DNA from: Talpa occidentalis
Taxonomy: Eukaryota; Chordata; Mammalia; Eulipotyphla; Talpidae
Direction: 5' to 3'
Assembly (NCBI RefSeq): GCF_014898055.3
Contig: NW_023601433.1
Coordinates: 84,577,106-84,641,105 of the forward strand
Length of the DNA stretch: 64,000 bases
The first letter of the stretch is position 1. Each line of letters starts with the position of its first letter. Below are positions 1 to 9,666 of this stretch, one piece after another. Both the position numbers and the translations under genes were made by a program. The notes under the pieces were generated by a model, which was not told the DNA's origin, did no database searches, and worked only from the letters and a program-made list of their open reading frames with translations.

Positions 1-165
1 AGTACACTGCTGAGGGGACCAGCGGGCGGCAGGAGAGGTCTGCACGCCATGTGGGACCCTCCTCCGGTGGCCGGGGAGCAGCTGGGGATCAAACCCGTGC
101 TGTAGAGGCTGCGTGCGGGCAGCTTCGCAACCCAGCGCTCAACCGCTGCACCACCAGGGAGGCCC
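1..165 (-). mobile_element. tRNA-derived SINE, type A, cut by window edge
   Basis: Reverse-oriented copy that ends in the inverted head gccaccagggaggccc. Its A/T-rich tail lies outside the window. It is followed at 166-192 by taaataaataaatct plus an A-run, which looks like the tail of a second, forward SINE. Type A copies carry the block cactgggtacagtcagaag. Confidence 0.85.
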
Positions 166-1947
166 TAAATAAATAAATCTTAAAAAAAAAATAAAAGCCA
201 CTCATTAAAAGACAGGGATTGTTAATGTTTTGCACCCTACCAAAATTTACACTTCTTGTCAGTGCTTGGTAATTTTCTGATTGACATAGAGTATAAGTTA
301 CAGGTATATAACATGTTTCAATATTTGTATATTTTAAAAAATGATCACAAGTCTAGTTAATCTTCGACCACAGTCAAAATAGATTGGTGAAGATGGAAAG
401 AAGGTGTGAACTTCCAGTTACAGCATGTTATGGAAGTGTAACACAGCATGGTGACTACTAATTGTGTTGGAAAGTTGCCAAGAAATATCTTAATTTCTAA
501 TAAAAGACTGAGGTGATCATTTCTAACAAAACACATACCTATAATACTTGCTAAAACATACAGAAAACCAGGTTAGCTAGTGTCCAATAAATACAAGAAT
601 TTTTCCTTGTGATGAAAATTTTTAAGGTCCTGGGAATTTTAACTAGACAATACAGATCCATTTACTTGTCACCATACTGAACATTATATCCCCATGGTTA
701 TTCCTCAAATTGGGCTGTTTTTCCTGCTTTAATTTTTGTACATGCCGTCTGCCAACCTAAATGTCCCATCTCCTCCCCACCATGTGACTGGTACCTACTG
801 TGCTGACTTCATTCTACGTAGTTTACCCAGGAGCGAGAAAGCACTGCTCTGGAGTGCAGAGCACCATGTTCACTCCACAGATCCATGTATCATGATGCAG
901 GAAGATCAGGTATTGGGATTTGCCAGGATCTGAGCTTAGTACTAGAGTACCTTGGGTGTGTTGGAAAATTTGGTTTATCTCTATAATTAGACCAGAACTT
1001 GGGTATGTATAAGGATGTTCATTACAACATTAATAGTTCATCAGTGAGGAACAAAGTAGTTGATGTGCATACAGTGGGTATAATGTGTCACAAAGAGTGG
1101 AGTAGCTTCATAACAGCTTGGGAAAAGACCTCCATGTTCAGTAGAGAAAGGATGGTGGAGACATCCAGATGGAATGTAAAGTCCTGGATTGAATCTTAAT
1201 CTTAAAAACCAATTTTAAGAGATATTGGTACAGTTAGGGAGATATCAATACGGACCAGTCACAAGAACTTAGTGACTTAAAGAGGTATAGTCACTTCCAT
1301 TGGTAAATAACTTTAATTGGAAAAGATTCAGACAATATACAGTGTCTCCATAAAAGAATTACGATTGTTAGCAAAATGGCCTCAAGACATCTCCCTATGT
1401 TTTTTGTGGTCTTGAGCCCTTCATGGTCAAATTATTAAAGAGATGAAATTTTTAATGTGGATTATGTCTATTGATATCTACTGTACTAAGACCAAGAAAT
1501 TAAATATTTTAAGATGATAAGCCATTCCATGTTAATTATATTTTTGGGAGAAAAATGGTATTTGCTTCAACATTCAATCCATTGGCCCCTGGAAATCTCA
1601 TCTACACTCATGAGCATGAAAACACAGTATCTTAAGAGGTAGCATGAGAAATTGCTATCACTTCACAGACACATGTAAGGAATCTTAGGGACACCAGGGA
1701 TCTCCTGTTCACTCTTAGAACCACTCTCCTTTGCAATGTTCTAGAAAATGGAATCCACATCCCCACCCCTGACATGTCCTTTCTAGTTCTTACAGCCTTG
1801 ATGCACCTGTGCAGGGCTTAGGCAGACCTGCTGGTCAAGAACACTTCAAGGCCAGGAACTCCAGCCTGAGGTCCTGCTTCTTCAGTGTCCCCAAACACCT
1901 GTGTGGGTTTCCTGATGGCAAACTTTGTGGGTTAAAAGAAAAGTTTA

Positions 1948-2211
1948 GGGTCTCCCCAGTGGTGCTGCGGTTGAGCGCTGGGTTGCGAAGCTGCCCGCAG
2001 CCTCTGCGCACCCATTCGATCCCTGGCCACCAGGTGAGGGTCCCACATGGCTCGCAGACCTCTCCTGCCACCCGCTGTTCCTCTCAGCAGTGTACTTTGT
2101 CGGTCTGCCTTGTTCTGTTCCCCGCTCTGGCTCTGGTGAATTTTCTCACCCTCTCGTGCTTCTGACTATACCCAGTGCTTGTATAAATAAATAAATAAAT
2201 CTTTAAAAAAA
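1948..2211 (+). mobile_element. tRNA-derived SINE, type A
   Basis: Full-length forward copy. The head has an A-box-like and a B-box-like segment (cattcgatccctgg), and the body ends in ataaataaataaatct plus an A-run. It is flanked by the short direct repeat aaaagttta at 1939-1947 and 2212-2220. Confidence 0.9.
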
Positions 2212-2515
2212 AAAAGTTTATTTTCAGTTCTGCAGAAACAAGTCCAACACTTCCAGAGGGTTCAAGTCAAGCTATTGGTGGTAAGTAGCCCTCATGTTTC
2301 TTCACTTGCGGTCTTGGTATCCTTTCTTCTTGAGTGTGCCACTTTGAGTCCTGTCATCACATCCCTACTCCCTCTGATTGACACTGAATTCCTCAAGGGC
2401 CATTGTGATTACAACCCATCCGGATATCCAGGGTAACCCGACTATTAACAGTTTCTCGGACACTCCTATCATGTAATTTTTTTTTTAATTGACAGTCACC
2501 AATGAAGAGTTTATT

Positions 2516-2789
2516 TTTTTAAAAGATTTTTATTTTTAATTTATACAATAGCTGGGGTACAGTAGGCCAGAGGTGCGGGAAGGTGAGAGGATTCACCGGA
2601 GACAAGAGTGGGGAGCAGAACAGGCAGACAGACCAAAAGCTCTGCTGAGGGGAGCAGCGGGCTCCATAGGAGAGGTTTGCCACGCCATGTGGGAATCTCC
2701 CTGGTCAGCCAGGAATCTAACCCGCGCTGCAGAGGCTGCGGACAGCTTCACAGCACTGTGCTCAACCTGCTGCGCCACCAGGGAGGCCC
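2516..2789 (-). mobile_element. tRNA-derived SINE, type B
   Basis: Reverse copy: poly-T and aaagatttttattt at the left, tgcgccaccagggaggccc at the right. Type B copies carry ctggggtacaggccagagg instead of the type A block. Confidence 0.88.
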
Positions 2790-3204
2790 CCTAAATGTGC
2801 TTTTCCCAGGCCAAGTGCTTCTCCAATTGCGTGTAGATACTTATCCAGCAGTGTAATCCTGTTCTGATACTAACTACCTAGAGTTAGCACAGACCCCACA
2901 GGTTGAGCACTTAGTCCAGAGACTGCCCCTCTATCGGATACCAATCACGAGTAGTGAATGCCCAGGTTATGCTTCTGACTGATGTGAATTTGGGTTCTTA
3001 CAGAATCCTCCTCAAGTTTGACTCGCTAGAAGGACTGATTGAATTCAGATACACATTACTTATATTCACCAGTTTATTGCAAAGGATACAACTCATACAC
3101 CCATACCAGAGAGATGTATGGTAAGATAAGGGTGCAGGTCAGCACAAAGCCTTCCCCCCACCTCAAGGTATTGAGCCAAGAAGCTCATCAAATCTTGCTC
3201 AAGA

Positions 3205-3475
3205 GGGCCTCCCTGGTGGCGGAAGGGGTTAAGCACCACACTATGAAGCAATCCACAGCCTCTGCAGCATGAGTTAGATCCCCAGCCCTCCAGGGAGCAA
3301 CCCACATGGCGCAGCAGACCTCTCCTGACTAGCCTGCTGCTCCCCTTAGCAGTGTATTTCAGTCAGTTTGCCTGTTCTGTTCCCCACACTGTCTCTGGTG
3401 AATCCTTTCACGTCCCAGACCTCTGGCCTATACCCCAGCTCTTGTGTGCATGGATAAGTAAGTTTAAAAAAAAAA
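3205..3475 (+). mobile_element. tRNA-derived SINE, type B
   Basis: Forward full-length copy with an A-rich tail. A 14-bp direct repeat, aatcttgctcaaga, flanks it at about 3191-3204 and right after the tail, so the insertion borders are clear. Confidence 0.92.
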
Positions 3476-3764
3476 TCTTGCTCAAGAGATTTTGTAAAGC
3501 TTAATCTGCCGCACATATGCCCTTTCCTTATATCTGTTGATAGGCCTAAAGTTACAGCTTTTTTTGATCGCTTTGTGGTGACTAGGCCGCATCCTGAGGC
3601 TGGGGGAGTGAGGAGGGAGGGCACCCTAAGTAGCCAATTGGCATAAACTCCAGCATGATCAAAGGAGCTCATGGAAAACAAAGGACTCCTATCCCTCAGG
3701 AAATTCCATGGTTTTTAGTGACTCTGTGCCAGGAACCAGGAACAATGACCAAATACATTTTTGT

Positions 3765-3866
3765 TACACCACATCCTCTATCTGAAGATCTTTAACTTAA
3801 CCACACCCACCAAGTCCCTTTTGTCATATCAAGTAACATTCACGACGGGGTCAAAAATTAGAGCAT
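3765..3866 (-). repeat. Possible MaLR (MLT1-like) LTR remnant
   Basis: The segment with gatctttaacttaacc and aagtaacattcac resembles the reverse strand of MLT1-type LTRs. Similar traces lie near 2395-2455. The match is from memory of the family and is weak. Confidence 0.35.
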
Positions 3867-3867
3867 G

Positions 3868-4134
3868 GGGGCCTCCCTGGTGGCACAAGGGGTTAAGACG
3901 TAACCTATGGAGCTGCCCCCAGCCACTGCAGCACGAGTTCGATTCCTGGCCAGGGAGTTATCCACGTGGTGCAGCTGACCTCTCCTGTCTCACCCACTGC
4001 TCCCCTCAGCAGTGTTTCAGTCAGTCCACCTGTTCTGTTCCCCCCTCTGTCTCTGGTGAATCTTCTCACCTCCCCACACCTCTGGCCTGTACCCCCAGTT
4101 CTTGTGTGCATAGATAAATCTTTTTTTAAAAAAA
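3868..4134 (+). mobile_element. tRNA-derived SINE, type B
   Basis: Forward copy from gggcctccctggtggcaca to its A-tail. The 15-bp target-site duplication aaaaattagagcatg lies at 3853-3867 and 4135-4149. Confidence 0.93.
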
Positions 4135-4198
4135 AAAAATTAGAGCATGAACATGCTTTAGATCGATTCAACTTGCATCACATCCCAAGCTCTGGTTA

Positions 4199-4376
4199 GC
4201 AGGGAGCTACCCACATGGCGCAGCAGACCTGTCTCTCCTGCTGCTCCCCTCAGTAGTGTATTTCAGTAGATCAGACTGTTCCGCTCCCCACTCTGTCTCT
4301 GGTGAATCCTCTTGCCCTCTGCATCTCTGGCCTACACCCCAGTTCTTGTATGCATAAATAAATCTTTAAAAAAAAA
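4199..4376 (+). mobile_element. 5'-truncated SINE, type B
   Basis: Forward fragment that begins inside the body (gggagctacccacatggcg) and runs to the tail cataaataaatct plus an A-run. The tRNA-like head is missing. Confidence 0.85.
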
Positions 4377-4881
4377 TAACTAACTACACATCAGTTATTA
4401 GCAATGTGGACTGGAGTAAAGAGTCCCAGTAACATGATAGCTAGATAAAAAGTTGATTAGATAATTAAGGTGAGACTTTGACCCCTGGGAAAATTCTGGC
4501 AGATTTTACTATGCAGGAATCGCTCCTCCAGTTACAAGCTTGAATGAGATGATAGACCTGTAGGGAGAAAGGGAATAAACAGTTTCTCATGTCAAACAGT
4601 GCAGTGATCAAACAAAATTTTGACAGCATTTCTGGTTTTCATGTGCAGGCTTTGAAGTGTCCAACTTTCCCAGTGGTTCTGACTCACGCTTGTTTTCTAT
4701 GCATGGAGGGAAGCTAGACAGCAGGGTTGTTAAACATTATCCTGACTCTGCCTAGAGATTCTCAGCTGGGTGCTAGTGGTTAGAACTCTCTAGCTAGCAA
4801 CATGAGTGGAGAGATGGTTGATCTCATTTCTTCCCAGGCACATGGATTTTTCTGCAAGACTACTTTTTTTTCCTTTACATT

Positions 4882-5146
4882 GTTTTTTAAAGATTTATTT
4901 ATTTATGCATACAAGAGCTGGGGTACGGGCCAGATGCATGAGGGGTGAGAGGGTTCACCAGAGACAGAGTGGGGAACAGAACAGACAGATTGACTGAAAC
5001 ACACTGCTGAGGGGAGCAGCGGGTGAGACAGGAGAGGTTGCTGTGCCATGTGGGTAGCTCCCTGACCGGGGGCTCGAACTCTGCTGCAGTGGCTGCGGAT
5101 AGCGTCATTAGTTGCGTCTTAACCTCTTGGGCCACCAGGGAGGCCC
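4882..5146 (-). mobile_element. tRNA-derived SINE, type B
   Basis: Reverse copy with a poly-T/aaagatttatttattt left end and a gccaccagggaggccc right end. The direct repeat tcctttacatt flanks it at 4871-4881 and 5148-5158. The next SINE starts right after it in the same orientation. Confidence 0.92.
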
Positions 5147-5158
5147 TTCCTTTACATT

Positions 5159-5430
5159 TTTTTTTAAAAGATTTATTTATTTATGCATACAAGAGCTGAG
5201 GTATAGGCCAGAGGTGTGGGGGATGAGAGGATTCACCAGAGACAGAGTGGGGAACAGAACAGGCAGACTGACTGAAATACACTGCTGAGGGGAGCAGCCG
5301 GTGAGACTGGAGAGGCCTGCTGTGCCATGTGGTTTGCTCCCTGGCTGGCTGGGGATCAAACTCATGTTGCAGTGGCTGGCTATAGCTTGATAGTGCTGAG
5401 ATTTCACCCCTCATGCCACCAAGGAGGTCC
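5159..5430 (-). mobile_element. tRNA-derived SINE, type B (second of a tandem pair)
   Basis: Reverse copy directly next to the previous one and sharing its poly-T-side flank. It ends in gccaccaaggaggtcc. The two probably used neighbouring T-rich target sites. Confidence 0.9.
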
Positions 5431-5492
5431 TTAACCTACATTTTTGCAGATGGCGCATGTTTGCAAATTGCAAGTCAGAACTGGAAATTCCG

Positions 5493-5749
5493 GGGGCCTC
5501 CCCGGTGGCAGCGGGTTGAGCACAGCGCTGTGAAGCTGTCCGCAGCCTCTGCAGCACAGGTTGGATTCCCAGCCGGCCAGGGAGATACTCACGTGGCGAG
5601 AAAGACCTCTCCAGTCTCGCCCGCTGCTTCGTTCCGTCTACCTGTTCTGCTCCCCGCTCCGTCTCTGGTGAATTCTCTCACCCTCCTATGCCTTTGGCCT
5701 GTACCCTCGTTCTTGTATAAATAAATAAATCTTTAAAAAAAAAAAAAAA
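5493..5749 (+). mobile_element. tRNA-derived SINE, A/B intermediate
   Basis: Forward copy from gggggcctccccggtggca to a 19-base A-run. The 10-bp near-identical direct repeat ggaaattccg / ggaaatttcg flanks it at 5483-5492 and 5750-5759. Confidence 0.9.
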
Positions 5750-5778
5750 GGAAATTTCGGTGCAGTAAGGTCTCTGGT

Positions 5779-5797
5779 GCCCACTAGGGGGCACTGG
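5779..5797 (+). promoter_or_regulatory. Predicted CTCF binding site
   Basis: The core ccactagggggcact at 5781-5795 fits the classic CTCF consensus CCAC(C/T)AG(G/A)GGGC(G/A)C. It lies in unique DNA about 3.7 kb upstream of the HECTD4 start codon, 30 bases past a SINE insertion. Occupancy cannot be judged from sequence; a chance match is possible but less likely than for a partial motif. Confidence 0.62.
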
Positions 5798-6343
5798 AGG
5801 ACACGGCATATTTTGGAGATCCATGGTGCTGATTTCACCCTTAAGAGCTGCACTTACTGCTGCTTTATCTTTGGGCTTTTTATCCTTGTAGAAGCTTGTT
5901 CCATAGGTAATTCAAGAGAGCATCAAGAAGGATTTCTCCTCTTCGTTTTCAAATATCTCATCCTGTTTCCTGTCCCGGCGACATCGTAGACCCAACCATG
6001 AGTCAGTATAATCTTCCCTGAAATTAAAAAAAAGAGAGAAAGAAGAAGAAAGGCAGAGAACAGAGTCTACCAGATGACTTGGAAAAAAGATTTTGAGTAG
6101 GTGTGTGTTTCCTCTTTGAGACTGTGATTAGTGAGTTGGAAAATAATCTCCCCACAGACTGTTGTGTGTGTGTTAGCAGAACTATGCATGGGCTTTTCCC
6201 TTGGTGTTTTGAAAGGCCTTAAAAATTAACATGGCTGCTTTGTTTAAAGCTATTTCAAGCTGTATTAAGGTCTATGAAGGCCCACTTATCTCACACCACA
6301 CTTGCATTTCTGTGGAACCAGGAAGGTTTACAGACTCATTTTA

Positions 6344-6606
6344 TTTTATTTTAAAGATTTATTTATGCATACAAGAACTGGGGTGTAGGCCAGAGGTGTG
6401 GGGGATGAGAGGGTTTACCAGAGAAAGTGGGGAGCAGAACAGGTGGATTGACTGAAATACACTGCTGAGAGGAGCAGCAGGCGAGACAGGAGAGGTCAGC
6501 TGTGCAACATGTGTCAACTCCCTGGCCAGGAATCGAGCTCATGCTGCAGAGGCTGCGGATAGCTTCATAGTGCTGTGTCTTAACCCTTGTGCCACCAGGG
6601 AGGCTC
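6344..6606 (-). mobile_element. tRNA-derived SINE, type B
   Basis: Reverse copy. The 15-bp duplication tacagactcatttta / tacagacgcatttta lies at 6329-6343 and 6607-6621 with one mismatch. Confidence 0.92.
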
Positions 6607-7467
6607 TACAGACGCATTTTAGACAGTCAGCTGGTACAAAAAAGCTTCAGAAGGGAGAGATATTGCAAAATCCCAGAGGGGTTGCAGCTTGAGCCAAGGC
6701 CAGTGAACATCAGCAGGGAGATGGTCTCCATCAACAAGCTCGCACTCTCTTGGGAAGGTGCCTCCCAGAGGTCGCTGAGGTCTAACCTACTCAGAGCTCT
6801 TCCTGCTCTCTCCTGCTTCCTTTTTGCTTTGAATTTAGGGTTGCCCAGCCAAAACTTTCTCTTGCTCCCTTTTCCCTCTTGATCACTCATTTTCCAGCAA
6901 AAGTGTGAAAAGAACAATTGAACAGTTCAAAAGAAAATACGTAAGTCATGAACGTCTCCTTTCTATGATTCTATGAATGGATGTTTCCTGTGTTCTTGGG
7001 GGGGTGTGTGTGTTTTGTCTGTGGATTCTGAGCCTCTAGGCTTCCAGCTTAGAGTTCTTTTGATTAGGGGCCTTCTTTGTCTCGCTAACCTGTTCTAGAA
7101 ATTCTCAGTAAATGGTCTTTTTCCAGAGGGGGTTCTATAAATATTAATTCATCAGTTGCCTCATCGTAGTGTGGTGGCAGCCACGAGTCCTATGACTAAT
7201 TAATTACTGCTGTTAAAATATTAAATAACCATTCATTATGCAGTCTAAAGACAGTTAAGCCCTGGATATGCAGTTTTCATTAATTGGAGTGAAGGACAAT
7301 AACATCTTGTATCTTGACTTCTGTTCTTGAAAGCTAAACAATAAGAGCAGGAGAATTTTTCTCTGAGCGACACAGGATAGTTATTTAGATTCCAAAACCC
7401 AAAATTGTGGAGGTTACCATTAGGCTTGGACTGTATGAGTAAAAAGAGTGAAGGGGGTTCTTTTTTT

Positions 7468-7510
7468 TTAATATATATTTTATTTGTTTATGCATCCAAG
7501 AATTGGGGTG
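7468..7510 (-). mobile_element. SINE tail fragment, reverse
   Basis: Only the tail-side 40 bases (tttatgcatccaagaattgggg) of a reverse SINE remain, cut off where the next forward SINE begins. Confidence 0.7.
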
Positions 7511-7770
7511 GGGCCTCCGTGGTGGCACAAGGGGTTAACTCTGAGCACTATGAAGCTATCTTCAGCTATTGAGTTAGCTCCCTGGCCAGGGAGCTGACCC
7601 ACATGGCACAGCAGACCTCTCCTGTCTTGCCTCCTGTTCCCTTCAGCAGTGTATTTCAGTGAATCTGCCTGTTCTGCTCCCCACTCTGTCTCTGGTGAAT
7701 CTTCTCAACCCCCACACCTCTGGCCTACACCTCAACTCTTGTATGTGTAAATAAATTTTTTCTTAAAGAG
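7511..7770 (+). mobile_element. tRNA-derived SINE, type B
   Basis: Forward copy from gggcctccgtggtggcaca. Its tail (aaataaattttttcttaaagag) served as the target for the next SINE and is repeated on that element's far side. Confidence 0.88.
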
Positions 7771-8080
7771 GGGCCTCCCCGGTGGCGCAGCGGTTGAGCG
7801 CTGGGTTGCAAAGCTGCCCGCGGCCTCTGCGGCGCTGGTTCAATCCCCGGCTGCTCCCCGGCCACTGGAGGAGGGTCCCACATGGCGCGCAAACCTCTCC
7901 TGTCGCCCGCTGCTCCCCTCAGCAGTGTACTTCAGTCCTTCTGCCTGCTCTGCTCCCCGCTCTGGCTCTGGTGAATTCTCTCACCCTCCTGCGCTTCTGA
8001 CTGTACCCAGTGCATGTATAAACAAACAAACAAAAACTAACTAACTAACTAAATAAATAAAAACATGCCTCTATTAAAAA
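7771..8080 (+). mobile_element. tRNA-derived SINE, type A with extra 3' block
   Basis: Forward copy starting gggcctccccggtggcgca and ending tgtataaacaaacaaa, then aaaacatgcctctatta and an A-run. The final block marks a subfamily seen again near 35.6, 49.6, 50.0, 50.9 and 56.3 kb. A target duplication containing ataaattttttcttaaaga sits at 7751-7769 and 8083-8101. Confidence 0.9.
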
Positions 8081-8276
8081 AATATAAATTTTTTCTTAAA
8101 GATTTAAAGATTTTTTAAAAATCTTTTTTTAAAGATTGCACATATATATGCAATACAAAGAAAAAAACTCTCTTCAGCCATTCTAGACCAGCCCCACTGT
8201 GTGTGACAACTTACATTAACAATTTGGTATGCATCCTCCTACACGCTTTCTCTACACATATAGTTCCCTTCTTTCC

Positions 8277-8497
8277 AGTTTATTTTTTAAAAAGATTTAT
8301 TTATGCATACAAGTGCTGGGGTACAGGCCAGAGATGCCAGGGGTAACAGGATTCACCAGAGACAGAGTGGGGAAAAGAACAAGCAGACTGACTGAAATAC
8401 ACTGCTGAGGGGAGCAGCAGGCTAGACAGGAGAGGTCTGCCGCACCATGTGGGTAGCTCCCTAGCTAGGGGGATAGTGCGGGCTACCAGGGTGTCCC
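8277..8497 (-). mobile_element. tRNA-derived SINE, type B, internally deleted
   Basis: Reverse copy lacking about 50 bases between the B-box region and the head. The direct repeat cccttctttcc lies at 8266-8276 and 8498-8508, so the borders are sound. Confidence 0.88.
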
Positions 8498-8814
8498 CCC
8501 TTCTTTCCTGATTTTATAAAAACTGGGAAGTGCACATATTTTTAGGGTATCTGTCAATCAGTGTTGAATATTGATGGGATATAACAATAACTTTAACACC
8601 CACACATGGAACACTCATTCAGCGCCAGACTCTGGACACCAAGCTTGGCAGCCAGTGCTTTATTTTCACCAGATTTTTTTTTTTTTTTTTTAGTAAATAT
8701 GAAGCCCCTTCTGTGCGATTCTAGCAGTTGTTTACGAACAAGTGTGCAGCACCTACTCTGCGCCAGATGTTTGCATGTCTCTTATTTATTTTTTCGATTT
8801 TGATTTTTATATTT

Positions 8815-8920
8815 GATTTTTTTTTTAGACAATATTTGATTTTTTTTTTTTTTAGACAATATGTGCTTCCCCCCACCCCCTCAGGTGGAGTCCCCACAGA
8901 ATTTCCTTCCCAAGGCCCCC
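8815..8920 (-). mobile_element. L1 3' end fragment
   Basis: On the minus strand this reads ggtggggggaagcacatat, then attgtctaaaa, as in the 3' untranslated part of the L1 at 39.3-40.8 kb. Only the last 100 bases or so are present. A short duplication of the tail (atttgatttttt, tagacaatat) is visible. Confidence 0.65.
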
Positions 8921-9144
8921 GTTGCACGTCTCTGATTTAAACGCAGGGAGTGAACGTCCACGCTTTGCCCAGGGAGGGGGCTCTGGCCCCAGCACACCTG
9001 AACAGGGCGAGGAGGGCAGACCGCGAGCGGCTTCTTCTCCTGGTGGCCTGCAAACCCAGGGCGCCCCCAAACGGCGGGGGGAGTAGGGGAGGGGGTGTCC
9101 GTCAGTGGCGAGACCCCGCGGACCGCGGCGCCGGGGCTGCGGGC

Positions 9145-9240
9145 TGTGGGCGGGGCCAGGCGGGTGGGCGGAGCCCGTATTGTCCGCTCCGCGGGGCATG
9201 CCGGGAGCCCCGCCCCCAAGATGGCGTCTCACTGACAGTT
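9145..9240 (+). promoter_or_regulatory. Candidate TATA-less core promoter elements
   Basis: In order these are: a GC box (gggcggggcc) near 9149; a gcggggcatgccgggag block near 9191-9207, similar to the conserved GCATGC-GGGA core-promoter motif; a GC box in ccccgccccc; and an AAGATGGCG match at 9218-9226 to the YY1 consensus. A YY1 motif close to the start site is typical of TATA-less housekeeping genes. The exact start site is inferred to be near or just downstream. Confidence 0.5.
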
Positions 9241-9327
9241 GGCTGCCGAGCGCCAGAGGCGGATCCTGCTCCTCAGGGCGGCGGCGGCGGCGTCGGGGCC
9301 GGGGTCTCCGGGGCCCGGGGGCGGAGG

Positions 9328-9348
9328 ATGGCGGCTTGGACCGCCTAG
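9328..9348 (+). other. uORF 1 (six codons) in HECTD4 5' leader
   Basis: Encodes M-A-A-W-T-A then TAG. Its start has A at -3 and G at +4, a strong context. It lies 165 bases before the main start codon. It matters only if transcription begins upstream of it, which the CpG island layout makes likely but does not prove. Confidence 0.45.
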
Positions 9349-9410
9349 GGCGGAGCTGCTCGGGCGCGGCGGTGCGCGAGGCGCTGCGGGCGGGCGCGGC
9401 GGCTGCTGCC

Positions 9411-9422
9411 ATGGACTGGTGA
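9411..9422 (+). other. uORF 2 (M-D-W-stop) in HECTD4 5' leader
   Basis: A three-codon frame with a near-ideal start context (gctgccATGg). It ends 70 bases before the HECTD4 start codon. A short uORF in strong context could lower or condition translation of the main frame. Confidence 0.5.
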
Positions 9423-9492
9423 CCGCGGCGGCTCCCGCTGGCGTCTCCCGGGCCGGGCGGCCGCTTCTCCCCGCCCAGCCTCCGCCGGGGCC

Positions 9493-9666
9493 ATGGGCTC
9501 GTCGGCCGCGGCGGCCGCGGCGGCTGCGGCCGCGGACTCGGCGCAGTGGCTGTCGGTGAAGGAGGAGACCATCTTCCTGCACGACGGGCTGATCCGGGTC
9601 ACCGACCTGGCCGAGCTGCCCAGCGAGATCCTCGGCGCCCCGGAGGCCGCCGACACCGACCTGGAG
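9493..9666 (+). CDS. HECTD4: HECTD4 coding exon 1 (residues 1-58)
   Basis: Start of the giant HECT-type E3 ubiquitin ligase HECTD4, which takes ubiquitin from an E2 on a C-terminal cysteine and passes it to substrates. That domain is far outside the window. The ATG has G at -3 and G at +4. The peptide opens MGSS, then ten alanines encoded by mixed GCG/GCC/GCT codons, then DSAQWLSVKEETIFLHDGL, and matches the known HECTD4 N terminus as I recall it. The exon ends GAC CTG GAG before gtgagg, phase 0, so Glu58 joins Ile59 of exon 2. The frame stays open past the donor into GC-rich intron; that extension is not coding. No catalytic or membrane segment lies in this exon. Confidence 0.93.

Larger units (their letters stand above)
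1..8980. other. Upstream intergenic region, no gene found
   Basis: No open frame here looks like a conserved protein; the longer frames are translations of SINE copies. Fourteen SINE copies or pieces, seven in each orientation, are listed separately. Positions 250-380 resemble the AT-rich 3' part of an old L1. The stretches 380-1947, 2220-2515, 4380-4870, 6620-7460 and 8510-8810 hold no gene or regulatory element I can name. From the human gene order I would expect RPL6 further upstream, but no RPL6 exon is visible. Confidence 0.7.

Noticed and set aside
1809..2165. Many short proteins of the type MAQRLSAGLRSCPQPL or GSRTGRLTKYTAEG
   Set aside because: They repeat throughout the window and are translations of the two strands of the SINE, not genes.
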